DNA from: JAFDCJ01 sp049669725 | Lineage (GTDB): Bacteria > Desulfobacterota > Desulfobacteria > Desulfobacterales > JAFDCJ01 | NCBI GenBank assembly: GCA_049669725.1 | Contig: JBATKU010000137.1 | Location: 1 to 20,019, forward strand | Reading direction: 5' to 3' | Length of the DNA stretch: 20,019 bases | In this document: in pieces, positions 14,810-20,019 of the stretch | Layout: every line of letters begins with the position of its first letter | Numbering within the stretch: the stretch's first letter is position 1 | Made by a program: the position numbers and the translations under genes | Notes under the pieces: model-generated | Databases searched by the model: none | Seen by the model: the letters and a program-made list of their open reading frames with translations, nothing else | Told to the model about the DNA's origin: nothing

Positions 14810-15271
14810 CTAGTTTTCGCTTTTATCGGTTCCCTTTTTATCGGAGTCGTCTTCAATGAGGGTGTCTACGTTTTTAGCAGGATTTTGCTTTGTATCATCT
14901 GTGATTTCGGCCAAAGTTACCTGCTCATCAAGGTTGCCCATCAGAACCGTTTTGTCGTCGAAAACAAGATCCTCGTGCTGTTCGCCTTTCGAGGCATACA
15001 TCCCTATGACAACATCCGCGATCTTATCCATATAGGTGCCGATGGGAAAGAAATGCTGGTTGCGCAGCAGCAGAATCAAATCATCCTTTCCCGTTGAGCT
15101 TGCATTTTTAACATCCCCGGCACCATAGGTTTGTTCGCACAACAGCGAATAATCATCATCCTGTATTTTAGGATACTTTTGTTTACCGGTATTGGCGGTT
15201 AAAATGGCAAATTCCTGGATGAGCAGTGTTTTTTCCTTAACATCTTTCATAATGTGGTATTTTTGCTTCAT
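14810..15271 (-). CDS. Unknown protein with acidic tail
   Basis: 153 residues, no signal peptide or membrane helix. I do not recognise a family. The first 115 residues look globular, with conserved-looking segments EKTLLIQEFAILTANTG, DDYSLLCEQTYGAGD and IGTYMDKIADVVIGMYAS. The last 35 residues are hydrophilic and mostly Asp, Glu, Lys, Asn, probably disordered. The ATG at 15271 is preceded by AAAAGGA at good distance, supporting a real gene. It lies 117 nt behind khpA on the same strand, with a hairpin between. Confidence 0.7.
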   Translation of the reverse strand: MKQKYHIMKDVKEKTLLIQEFAILTANTGKQKYPKIQDDDYSLLCEQTYGAGDVKNASSTGKDDLILLLRNQHFFPIGTYMDKIADVVIGMYASKGEQHEDLVFDDKTVLMGNLDEQVTLAEITDDTKQNPAKNVDTLIEDDSDKKGTDKSEN

Positions 15272-15307
15272 TGAGTTCCTTTTAATTCGGATTAAATGAT
15301 TGCCGGA

Positions 15308-15330
15308 ATATATGAGCTTAGCTTATATAT
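15308..15330. repeat. AT-rich hairpin between khpA and the unknown gene
   Basis: ATATATGAGC and GCTTATATAT can pair over 10 bp (one G-T) around TTA. It lies about 60 nt beyond the khpA stop on the minus strand. No U-run; it could be an operator or an mRNA element. Confidence 0.35.
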
Positions 15331-15388
15331 CTTGAATTAGAGCCGAATGTCAAACCTTAATCAGGTAAACTATGTGCTTTCAATTATT

Positions 15389-15619
15389 TTATTCAATAAT
15401 TTCAAGGACGTGGCGTTTCCCTGATTTCCCCGACGCGGCACTTAAAATAGTTCGGATGGCCTGGGCCGTTCTGCCCTGTCTGCCGATAATTTTGCCCATA
15501 TCTTTTTTAGCCACCCTAAGTTCTAATACTGTGGTGTGTCTGCCCTCAACTTCACTAACGTCCACCTCTTCCGGCAAATCAACAAGCGCCCGTGCAATGT
15601 AACTGATCAGATCTTTCAT
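15389..15619 (-). CDS. khpA: KH-domain RNA-binding protein KhpA
   Basis: Small single-KH RNA-binding protein that in several bacteria works with KhpB/Jag on mRNAs and cell-wall regulation. 76 residues, the usual size. The KH core carries the GxxG loop in KIIGRQGRTAQ, followed by AIRTILSAA and a C-terminal RHVLEIIE strand. The ATG at 15619 has AAAGGAG 8 nt upstream. khpA commonly lies between rpsP and rimM in a ribosome operon; here neither neighbour is present, so it is detached from that context. Confidence 0.92.
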   Translation of the reverse strand: MKDLISYIARALVDLPEEVDVSEVEGRHTTVLELRVAKKDMGKIIGRQGRTAQAIRTILSAASGKSGKRHVLEIIE

Positions 15620-15815
15620 CGCTCTGTCTCCTTTAGGAGTTTTTCACTTCTATTCTTATCAGATTGTTGGTTTTAAGTTAAGTATTTTTTTCAACGACTG
15701 GTTGCTTGGAGTCCTTATGTGAAGGTGAATTAATCCGTCAATATGATTAAGTGGTTGCAAAATTTGGCACGCCTCAGATATGCTTAAAAACGACCCTAAA
15801 GAGAAAGGAGGCCCT

Positions 15816-16268
15816 ATGGACGAGAGTACCATTAAAATTAGACTAATGAAGGCTGAGGACTTTGACGCTGTGGTTGGGATTGACGAGAAAGTCCTCAATG
15901 CACCTCGGCCGGAGTACTATGAAATGAAGTTCGAAAAGCTTTTTCAATCCAAAGATTATTTGCCCGCCTCGCTTGTGGCAGAGGAAGAAGATGGAACGGT
16001 GGTGGGGTTTGTAATGGGGGAACTCTACATGGGAGAATATGGTATTTTCCAGCAAGAAGCTACCCTGGATACCATCGGCGTTGATCCCTATTTCCAGCAT
16101 AAGGGTATCGGGGAGCAGTTAATTAATGAATTTATGGATCATTTGAAAAAAGTCGGGGTTCAGAAAATAAACACCTTAGTCGGCTGGAATGATTCGAAAT
16201 TGATACAATTCTTTAGCGCGAATCAATTTAGCCCCTCCAAAACCATTAACCTGGAGCGAAGCCTTTGA
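15816..16268 (+). CDS. GNAT-family N-acetyltransferase
   Basis: Acetyl-CoA-dependent acetyltransferase; the acceptor (protein alpha-amine, amino acid or small molecule) cannot be told. 150 residues. N-terminal strand IKIRLMKAEDFDAVVGID, central strands SLVAEEEDGTVVGFVMGEL, then the pyrophosphate-binding motif A in VDPYFQHKGIGEQLINEF (Q/R-x-x-G-x-G/A form), and a C-terminal NDSKLIQFFSANQF typical of the fold. The ATG at 15816 has an excellent AAAGGAGG just upstream; an in-frame ATG 12 codons earlier lacks one. It stands alone, convergent with the small gene that follows. Confidence 0.88.
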   Translation: MDESTIKIRLMKAEDFDAVVGIDEKVLNAPRPEYYEMKFEKLFQSKDYLPASLVAEEEDGTVVGFVMGELYMGEYGIFQQEATLDTIGVDPYFQHKGIGEQLINEFMDHLKKVGVQKINTLVGWNDSKLIQFFSANQFSPSKTINLERSL

Positions 16269-16347
16269 TGTCGGCGGGGAAACTTCCAGAGGGTGTGCCA
16301 TGGCCCTGTCATCAACGGGAGGAGAGGTTCCCCCGCCAACAAGAGGG

Positions 16348-16533
16348 TTATTTTTTGTATATTCGCCTGTCGGTTAATCCACTCCGCCTGTCATCAGCAA
16401 TATATGTGTGCAACTTGCGCCTTTCTTTTAATCCTGCTCGGCGTTCCCGTAGAAGCAATTTAGCCAATTCTTCATGAGGCGGTTCAAGATTAATGAGCAC
16501 AGGCCTAATATTTTCGATCTTCTTATTCATCAC
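16348..16533 (-). CDS. Arginine-rich small protein with duplicated RR-x-G motif
   Basis: 61 residues (GTG at 16533, or ATG at 16530). The C-terminal half has two copies of a ten-residue motif, ERRAGLKERR (30-39) and DRRSGLTDRR (48-57), spaced 18 apart, with an acidic-aliphatic N-terminal half (LEPPHEELAKLLL). Short Arg-rich motifs of the DRRSGxDRR kind occur in many bacterial proteins, sometimes ahead of PilZ domains; none follows here. No ribosome binding site is visible, which lowers confidence, but the internal duplication argues for a real protein. Function unknown; nucleic-acid or nucleotide binding is only a guess. Confidence 0.5.
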   Translation of the reverse strand: MMNKKIENIRPVLINLEPPHEELAKLLLRERRAGLKERRKLHTYIADDRRSGLTDRRIYKK

Positions 16534-16606
16534 CGTTTGATGACATATAGCAATGTTGAGGTCAATATTTTTATAGATATATTTTCAAACAAAACGGTTT
16601 AAGTTT

Positions 16607-16644
16607 GCTATGACGGTCGCATCATAGCCGGATCTGTGGTCCGG
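16607..16644. repeat. Two adjacent small hairpins
   Basis: GCTATGA/TCATAGC (16607-16613 with 16622-16628) is followed at once by CCGGA/TCCGG (16628-16632 with 16640-16644). They lie in the leader of the small membrane protein. The stretch 16534-16785 has no intact gene otherwise. Confidence 0.35.
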
Positions 16645-16785
16645 GGGATGCTTGGGACGTCTTGTTCTGTGTTGCGAGATAAGGTTGAGGCGTATTAAGA
16701 TTATCTTGAACAGATTGAGGACGGTAAATTAGCTGAATTTATTTTATGTCTGATGGTTTTAAAAAATGCAGAGGGGGGCAGCGTA

Positions 16786-17037
16786 ATGGAGATCTCAGAA
16801 ATCATTATAGCCGTTATCGGATTATTGCTTTTATTCTCAATAGGGGTATTTATATTTTCGATTATTCGCAAGTGGGGAAAAATATACATCATTTTTTGGG
16901 GGTTGTTGATTTTTCTATGTAGCCATCTACTATTGTTTTATTTGGTGGTTTTTGTTGAAACCACCAAGTTACCTCCACTGTTAAACGCATATACTCTTGG
17001 GATTTTGGATTTGTTGGAGAAATTAGTTAGCTTTTAA
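16786..17037 (+). CDS. Small membrane protein, unknown
   Basis: 83 residues, MEISEIIIAVIGLLLL onward. Two or three hydrophobic segments (about 5-26, 34-56, and a weaker C-terminal one) separated by a basic turn RKWGKIY. The ATG at 16786 follows GAGGGGGG at 7-8 nt, better than the earlier in-frame ATG at 16753. I do not recognise the family. The same frame stays readable upstream to a TAA at 16704 and, across it, for roughly 30 further codons, so this could be the tail of a decayed longer gene. tRNA-Arg lies 60 nt downstream on the opposite strand. Confidence 0.5.
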   Translation: MEISEIIIAVIGLLLLFSIGVFIFSIIRKWGKIYIIFWGLLIFLCSHLLLFYLVVFVETTKLPPLLNAYTLGILDLLEKLVSF

Positions 17038-17096
17038 AATGCAAGCAAGCTGGTAACAGGGCGGGACGCATATATTTCATAAGTATTTGAAATCTG

Positions 17097-17172
17097 TGGT
17101 GCCCCCGGCAAGAATCGAACTTGCGGCACATGGATTAGGAATCCATTGCTCTATCCACTGAGCTACGGGGGC
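17097..17172 (-). tRNA. tRNA-Arg (anticodon CCT)
   Basis: Read on the minus strand: a 7-bp acceptor stem GCCCCCG/CGGGGGC, D-arm with TAGCTCAGTGG-type sequence, anticodon stem ATGGA/TCCAT with loop TTCCTAA (anticodon CCT, reads AGG), and T-arm with GTTCGATTC. The 3' end is ACCA, so CCA is encoded. 76 nt. A recombinase relic lies just upstream of its 5' end. Confidence 0.95.
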
Positions 17173-17231
17173 GTTTTGATTTGACTTCGGGCAGTTAGGT
17201 TTCATTTTGCACCTTCAATTTCTCACTAAAA

Positions 17232-17411
17232 TCAACGATTGTGCCTGAAATCGTGAAAAAGCCTTATACCAATTCCTGCATCTTTGCAAGCCTTCTTCCA
17301 GGCTTTATCAAACCGTTTTATACGGTCGGTGCCGTTCTGATTCAGAAAGACCCACGGCAATAATTTTTGATTAGCTTTTCGATTTTCCCATAGCCGCATA
17401 AATAGCAACAT
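17232..17411 (-). pseudogene. Tyrosine recombinase/integrase relic
   Basis: A 59-codon minus-strand frame, too short to be a working enzyme. Its core, LLPWVFLNQNGTDRIKRFDK then AWKKACKDAGIGIRLFHDFR, matches the catalytic domain of phage-type tyrosine recombinases: the WVF..NG strand, the 'AWK.AC..AG' helix, and LFHDFRH, the HxxR box that supplies two catalytic residues. The frame stops four codons after this box; the downstream helix, the third catalytic basic residue and the nucleophilic tyrosine are missing, as is everything upstream of the domain. It ends about 60 nt before the 5' end of tRNA-Arg on the same strand. It is probably the remains of an integrated element. Not a known symbol. 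Confidence 0.7.
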
Positions 17412-17451
17412 TTTATTAAGCTATTTTTTGAACATGCCGATAATATGGTTA

Positions 17452-17525
17452 CGGCCAAGACAAATATAGCTCTTGGCTGCTAGGGTGTTTCCCAAGAAAG
17501 GAGGGGAAGCACCCTTTCTTTTTGA
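17452..17525 (+). ncRNA. Tandem hairpins with terminator, candidate small RNA 3' end
   Basis: Hairpin 1: arms 17452-17460 and 17471-17479 (core GCCAAGA/TCTTGGC, nine pairs with one G-U, 10-nt loop). Hairpin 2: arms 17482-17493 and 17504-17515 (AGGGTGTTTCCC with GGGAAGCACCCT, 12 pairs with one G-U) with loop AAGAAAGGAG, running into TTTCTTTTT. Hairpin 2 with its U-run is a good plus-strand intrinsic terminator, yet no plus-strand gene lies in the 280 nt upstream. I found no convincing promoter. It could end a small RNA, or be left over from a lost gene. Confidence 0.5.
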
Positions 17526-17756
17526 TTGATGGTCTGTCTTCCCCCGATTTTAATTGTCATTTAGAACATCAGTTCAGACCTGTAGTCGTTTGCTTAACGC
17601 TGTTTTAAGCACCTAAGGTATCCGTTTGATAGCGTTCTTAATCTTTCCCGAGAAGTCCTTAGTACAGACCTTAAATGAAACCTGAGATTCAAGCAATTTG
17701 AATAGACTCTTATTTGCCTCCTCAGTTATTATTTATTTCTCGAGTAAAAATTGTAA

Positions 17757-18029
17757 ATGCCGATACAAGTGATGGGCGCAAAATCTTTTGAGTTAACGGG
17801 TTTCAGAAAAATGATTAAAACAACATATGCGTATAATTTATTTATTTTGCTACAAAAATATAAAAGGGATGTCGTCCAATGTGATGATGAGCTTCGAACT
17901 GCTCAGGATTTTTATACCTCCAAGCTGTTATCTTGGCTTCTGATAATTTTTCTTGGCGGTTGTTTTTTCGGATATTCAGCTTTTTTATATTACCAGTTGG
18001 TTTTGATTCCCAATTCTTCGCTGTTTTAA
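17757..18029 (+). CDS. Hypothetical protein with C-terminal membrane helix (weak)
   Basis: 90 codons from the ATG at 17757, or 72 from the ATG at 17811 (MIKTTYAYNLFILLQ). A charged helical middle (QKYKRDVVQCDDELRTAQDF) precedes one strongly hydrophobic stretch near residues 56-84 (LLSWLLIIFLGGCFFG). No ribosome binding site precedes either start, and a stop codon sits directly before the first ATG. I recognise no family. The helix-then-anchor layout is protein-like, so it may be real or a remnant. Confidence 0.35.
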   Translation: MPIQVMGAKSFELTGFRKMIKTTYAYNLFILLQKYKRDVVQCDDELRTAQDFYTSKLLSWLLIIFLGGCFFGYSAFLYYQLVLIPNSSLF

Positions 18030-18510
18030 ATAAATTGAAGTCTGACTTGCTATCTTAATTCCTTAAAACAAAAACGCCCAAGCATTCCCCGGACCGCAGA
18101 CATCCGCCTATGGCGTCACCGGCATAAGTAGCTTGCGGCGGGGTTGGTCATTGTCAAGATTTTGTTTTGACATACGATAAGGTGAGGTATCTTTTCCTAT
18201 ATTTCCGTGTAAACAAAATAATACTTAAAGCATAAAATGCTTTCTGCTTTTTATATTAGAAATCTATTTGCTGAAAAAAAATTAAAGGCGCACTAAAGTT
18301 TAATATATTATTTATGCTTTAAATTATAGATACTTATGTTCATATAGCATAATTAATATTTATAAAATCACATCCCTGGCACCAGTTTTGCTCATATACC
18401 CACCAAAATCGACAAGATAAAAAATTTGCTCCAGCAAATCGGCCCTGCTCGAGCCTGGTAAGTCCTTCTTGTCAAGTCATACTCACTCGAACTTAGTCAA
18501 TATAAATTTC
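18030..18510. other. AT-rich regulatory-looking stretch
   Basis: No gene seen. Contents: a cloverleaf-like GC-rich inverted repeat (18078-18147); very AT-rich DNA from about 18180 to 18370 with a perfect palindrome AAAGCAT-AAA-ATGCTTT (18227-18243); a 12-bp element TTAAAGCATAAA (18225-18236) repeated in inverse at 18311-18322; and an ATTTGC/GCAAAT palindrome at 18424-18439. The last three could be operator sites upstream of the riboswitch-led gene. I could not pick a convincing promoter. Confidence 0.5.
18078..18147. repeat. Cloverleaf-like GC-rich inverted repeat
   Basis: Outer arms CCAA, CCCCG and CCGCA (18078-18081, 18087-18091, 18094-18098) pair with TGCGG, CGGGG and TTGG (18134-18147), with unpaired bases on the left arm only. 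An inner CGCC-TAT-GGCG hairpin lies at 18105-18115. The layout recalls a folded recombination site or an extragenic palindrome, but core-site consensus is not met. Confidence 0.4.
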
Positions 18511-18600
18511 TGTCTATCAAGGCATTCTACTAGAATGGGTAGGATGCAAAGCCAGCGGTATGTCCTCTGGTAGATGGCTGAGCGCCGGGCAAACATGACA
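18511..18600 (+). ncRNA. Candidate GEMM-type cyclic-dinucleotide riboswitch aptamer
   Basis: The stretch contains GGATGCAAAGCC (18542-18553), the most conserved block of the GEMM-I aptamer (GCAAAGCC), preceded by AAGGC and a CATTCT/AGAATG hairpin in the place of the first helix (P2). A second helix region follows (GCGG...CTCTGGTAGATGGC), then GGC-TGAGC-GCC. TGTC (18511-18514) and GACA (18597-18600) could close P1. GEMM-I binds cyclic di-GMP and variants bind cyclic AMP-GMP. The GAAA loop normally seen on the first helix is absent, so the call needs a covariance-model search. The position, about 60 nt before a secreted adhesin-like gene and followed by a terminator-like hairpin, fits the class well. 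Confidence 0.6.
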
Positions 18601-18626
18601 CTTTTATATGTATATGTTTGCGTTTT
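18589..18626 (+). terminator. Expression-platform hairpin of the riboswitch candidate
   Basis: GCAAACAT (18589-18596) and ATGTTTGC (18614-18621) form a perfect 8-bp stem followed by GTTTT. The 5' arm overlaps the 3' end of the aptamer, so folding of the aptamer and of this terminator should compete, as expected for transcriptional control. The U-run is short. Confidence 0.55.
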
Positions 18627-18660
18627 GTGCGGCTAATTAGACAATTTCAAAGGTGCACAG

Positions 18661-20019
18661 ATGAAATCCAAAAAATTTGACCTGTCCCGAATAATCAATC
18701 TATTATTCAGGGGATTTTTTTCATTTGCCGCTCTTACCTCATTCGTGATTCTGTTTCCGGTAATGGCACATGCATTAACGCCCGTCACCGTGGCCTGGGA
18801 TGCAAACAACCCGGCTCCTGACGGGTACATGATTTACTGGGGCACCTCCAGCGGCAATTTGACAAACAGCCATGACGCCGGCGACGCTACTCAGTATACC
18901 ATTCCCGACCTAACGGAGGGTGTCACTTATTATTTTGCGGCCACTGCTTATGAGGATGATAATGGTGTCCGTAATGAAAGCGCTTTTTCGGAGGAATTAT
19001 CTCACACCATCGCTCCCATAAATAGTAACCCGACCACTCCGTCGGTGCCCAGCGGTCCTGCCAGCGGATTTATACAGACGACATACAGCTTCAGCGCAAA
19101 CGCGTCTGATCCTGATGATGATCAATTGGAATACGAATTTGACTGGGGAGACGGCGGGATATCCGGCTGGGGGAATTCCACCCAAAGCCACACGTGGTTA
19201 AACACTGGTGATTACTGTGTTAGAGCCCGGGCCAGCGATACTCACGGTGCGACCTCAGGTTGGTCAAACTGCGGTTCAATTAATATAAGTCTAAACACCC
19301 ATACCATTGCAGCATCAGCCGGCACTCACGGTAGAATCTCCCCTTCGGGTTTGGTGACGGTTAGTAACGGTGCCGATCAATTCTTTTCCATTAACCCAGA
19401 TCAATACTATCGTGTTGCCGATGTTGTGGTGGACGGATCCTCGGTAGGTAGTGTAACCACTTATACATTCGACAATGTAATTCGTGACCATACGATTGTG
19501 GCAAGCTTTGTGGTGGATAATCAGCCTCCGGTCAGCAACGCGGGCGCTGATCAGTCTGTTTTGGTCAATGACACCGTGCAGCTTGACGGCAGCGGCTCCA
19601 GCGACGCGGATGGAGACAGCGTGATCTTTAACTGGTCATTAGTCTCCAAACCGGGCGGCAGCAGCGCAACGCTGTCCAACACCGGCATCGTGAACCCGAG
19701 CTTTGAGGTTGATGTCGCCGGTACTTACACGGTGCAGCTGATCGTAAATGATGGCACGGTGAACAGCGCACCGGATACGGTGACGATATCCACCGAGAAC
19801 TCAGCGCCGGTGGCCAATGCCGGAGCGGATCAGGCGGTCCTGGTCGATGACACCGTGCAGCTTGACGGCAGCGGCTCCAGCGACGTGGATGGAGACAGCG
19901 TGATCTTTAACTGGTCTTTAGTCTCCAAACCGAATGGCAGCGACGCAACGCTGTCAAACACCGGCATCGTGAACCCAGGCTTTGAGGTTGATGTCGCCGG
20001 TACCTATACGGTGCAGCTG
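18661..20019 (+). CDS. Large exported FnIII/PKD-repeat surface protein (truncated by window edge)
   Basis: 453 codons are visible and open to the right edge. AAAGGTG precedes the ATG at 18661. Signal peptide about 1-39: basic start MKSKKFDLSR, hydrophobic core, cleavage near AHA/LT. An FnIII-like domain lies at about 40-120 (VTVAWDANNPAPDGYMIYWG), then a PKD-like domain at about 125-210 (YEFDWGDGG, GDYCVRARASDTHG). An InlB B-repeat-type domain follows at about 214-285 (ISPSGLVTVSNGADQFFSI). After that come Ig-like/PKD repeats starting PPVSNAGADQSVLV and APVANAGADQAVLV with LDGSGSSDxDGDSVIFNWSL. No catalytic motif is visible so far, so adhesin, matrix protein or the stalk of an enzyme are all possible. 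The riboswitch candidate upstream suggests control by a cyclic dinucleotide. Confidence 0.9.
   Translation, partial: MKSKKFDLSRIINLLFRGFFSFAALTSFVILFPVMAHALTPVTVAWDANNPAPDGYMIYWGTSSGNLTNSHDAGDATQYTIPDLTEGVTYYFAATAYEDDNGVRNESAFSEELSHTIAPINSNPTTPSVPSGPASGFIQTTYSFSANASDPDDDQLEYEFDWGDGGISGWGNSTQSHTWLNTGDYCVRARASDTHGATSGWSNCGSINISLNTHTIAASAGTHGRISPSGLVTVSNGADQFFSINPDQYYRVADVVVDGSSVGSVTTYTFDNVIRDHTIVASFVVDNQPPVSNAGADQSVLVNDTVQLDGSGSSDADGDSVIFNWSLVSKPGGSSATLSNTGIVNPSFEVDVAGTYTVQLIVNDGTVNSAPDTVTISTENSAPVANAGADQAVLVDDTVQLDGSGSSDVDGDSVIFNWSLVSKPNGSDATLSNTGIVNPGFEVDVAGTYTVQL
19519..20019 (+). repeat. Tandem 279-bp (93-codon) repeats
   Basis: Unit 1 spans 19519-19797; unit 2 starts at 19798 and is cut by the window end after 222 bp. 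They are nearly identical over long stretches at DNA level, e.g. both contain GACACCGTGCAGCTTGACGG. Differences are few and scattered. Such in-frame repeats can expand or contract by recombination. Confidence 0.85.

Larger units (their letters stand above)
17173..17756. other. Accessory stretch without an intact gene
   Basis: Between tRNA-Arg and the weak ORF at 17757 I see a recombinase fragment (17232-17411, minus) and a tandem-hairpin element ending in a terminator (17452-17525, plus). From about 17530 to 17756 I can assign nothing. Confidence 0.6.

Noticed and set aside
15755..15785. Sigma54 promoter before the acetyltransferase (TTGGCACG)
   Set aside because: The -24-like half is present, but the GC of a -12 element lies 14 rather than 10 nt after the GG.
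15659..15898. 79-codon minus-strand frame over the acetyltransferase start
   Set aside because: Antisense to the acetyltransferase N-terminus and its Shine-Dalgarno; no start signal of its own.
16273..16360. Terminator after the acetyltransferase (GGCGGGG-AA with TT-CCCCCGCC)
   Set aside because: The arms pair with a bulge over a loop of more than 40 nt, and the U-run comes about 13 nt after the stem, so it does not meet the usual form.
18997..19191. 64-codon minus-strand frame inside the surface-protein gene
   Set aside because: Antisense to a long, domain-rich reading frame that stays open to the window edge.

Overview
The window looks like chromosomal DNA of a Gram-negative (diderm) bacterium, most likely a Desulfobacterota / former deltaproteobacterial lineage. 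This is an inference from gene content and style: LptA, LptE and other outer-membrane biogenesis genes, a dprA-topA pair, a divergent rpsT/murJ pair, a GEMM-like riboswitch in front of a secreted PKD-type protein, and intergenic simple-word repeats of a kind I associate with sulfate reducers. No marker here fixes the species.

Left part (1-13.2 kb), housekeeping. Minus strand: topA (runs off the left edge) behind dprA; secF behind secD behind yajC (Sec translocon accessory complex); rng (RNase G). Plus strand: leuS (with a strong sigma70-type promoter inside an inverted repeat) and lptE. Then rpsT (minus, TTG start) diverges from a tightly overlapped plus-strand cluster murJ-ftsB-TPR protein (lipid II flippase, divisome subunit, small helical protein). 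Three spacers (dprA/secF, lptE/rpsT, and downstream of the murJ cluster) each carry a different family of degenerate short words arranged as two inverted arms.

Middle part (13.3-16.5 kb), small genes. lptA stands alone on the minus strand, without lptC or lptB beside it and with an ambiguous start next to a run of eight G. A cold-shock protein with a very good terminator, an unknown acidic-tailed protein, the KH-domain protein KhpA, a GNAT acetyltransferase and a tiny arginine-rich protein follow.

Right part (16.5-20 kb), accessory. A small two-helix membrane protein, tRNA-Arg(CCT), a tyrosine-recombinase relic directly beside that tRNA, a tandem-hairpin element ending in a terminator (candidate small RNA), a weak hypothetical ORF and an AT-rich, palindrome-rich stretch lead to a candidate cyclic-dinucleotide (GEMM-type) riboswitch. 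Its apparent terminator hairpin lies just upstream of a large exported protein with FnIII, PKD-like and InlB-type domains and near-identical 93-residue repeats that runs off the right edge. The riboswitch/adhesin unit, the recombinase relic and the tandem hairpins are the points most worth a second look.
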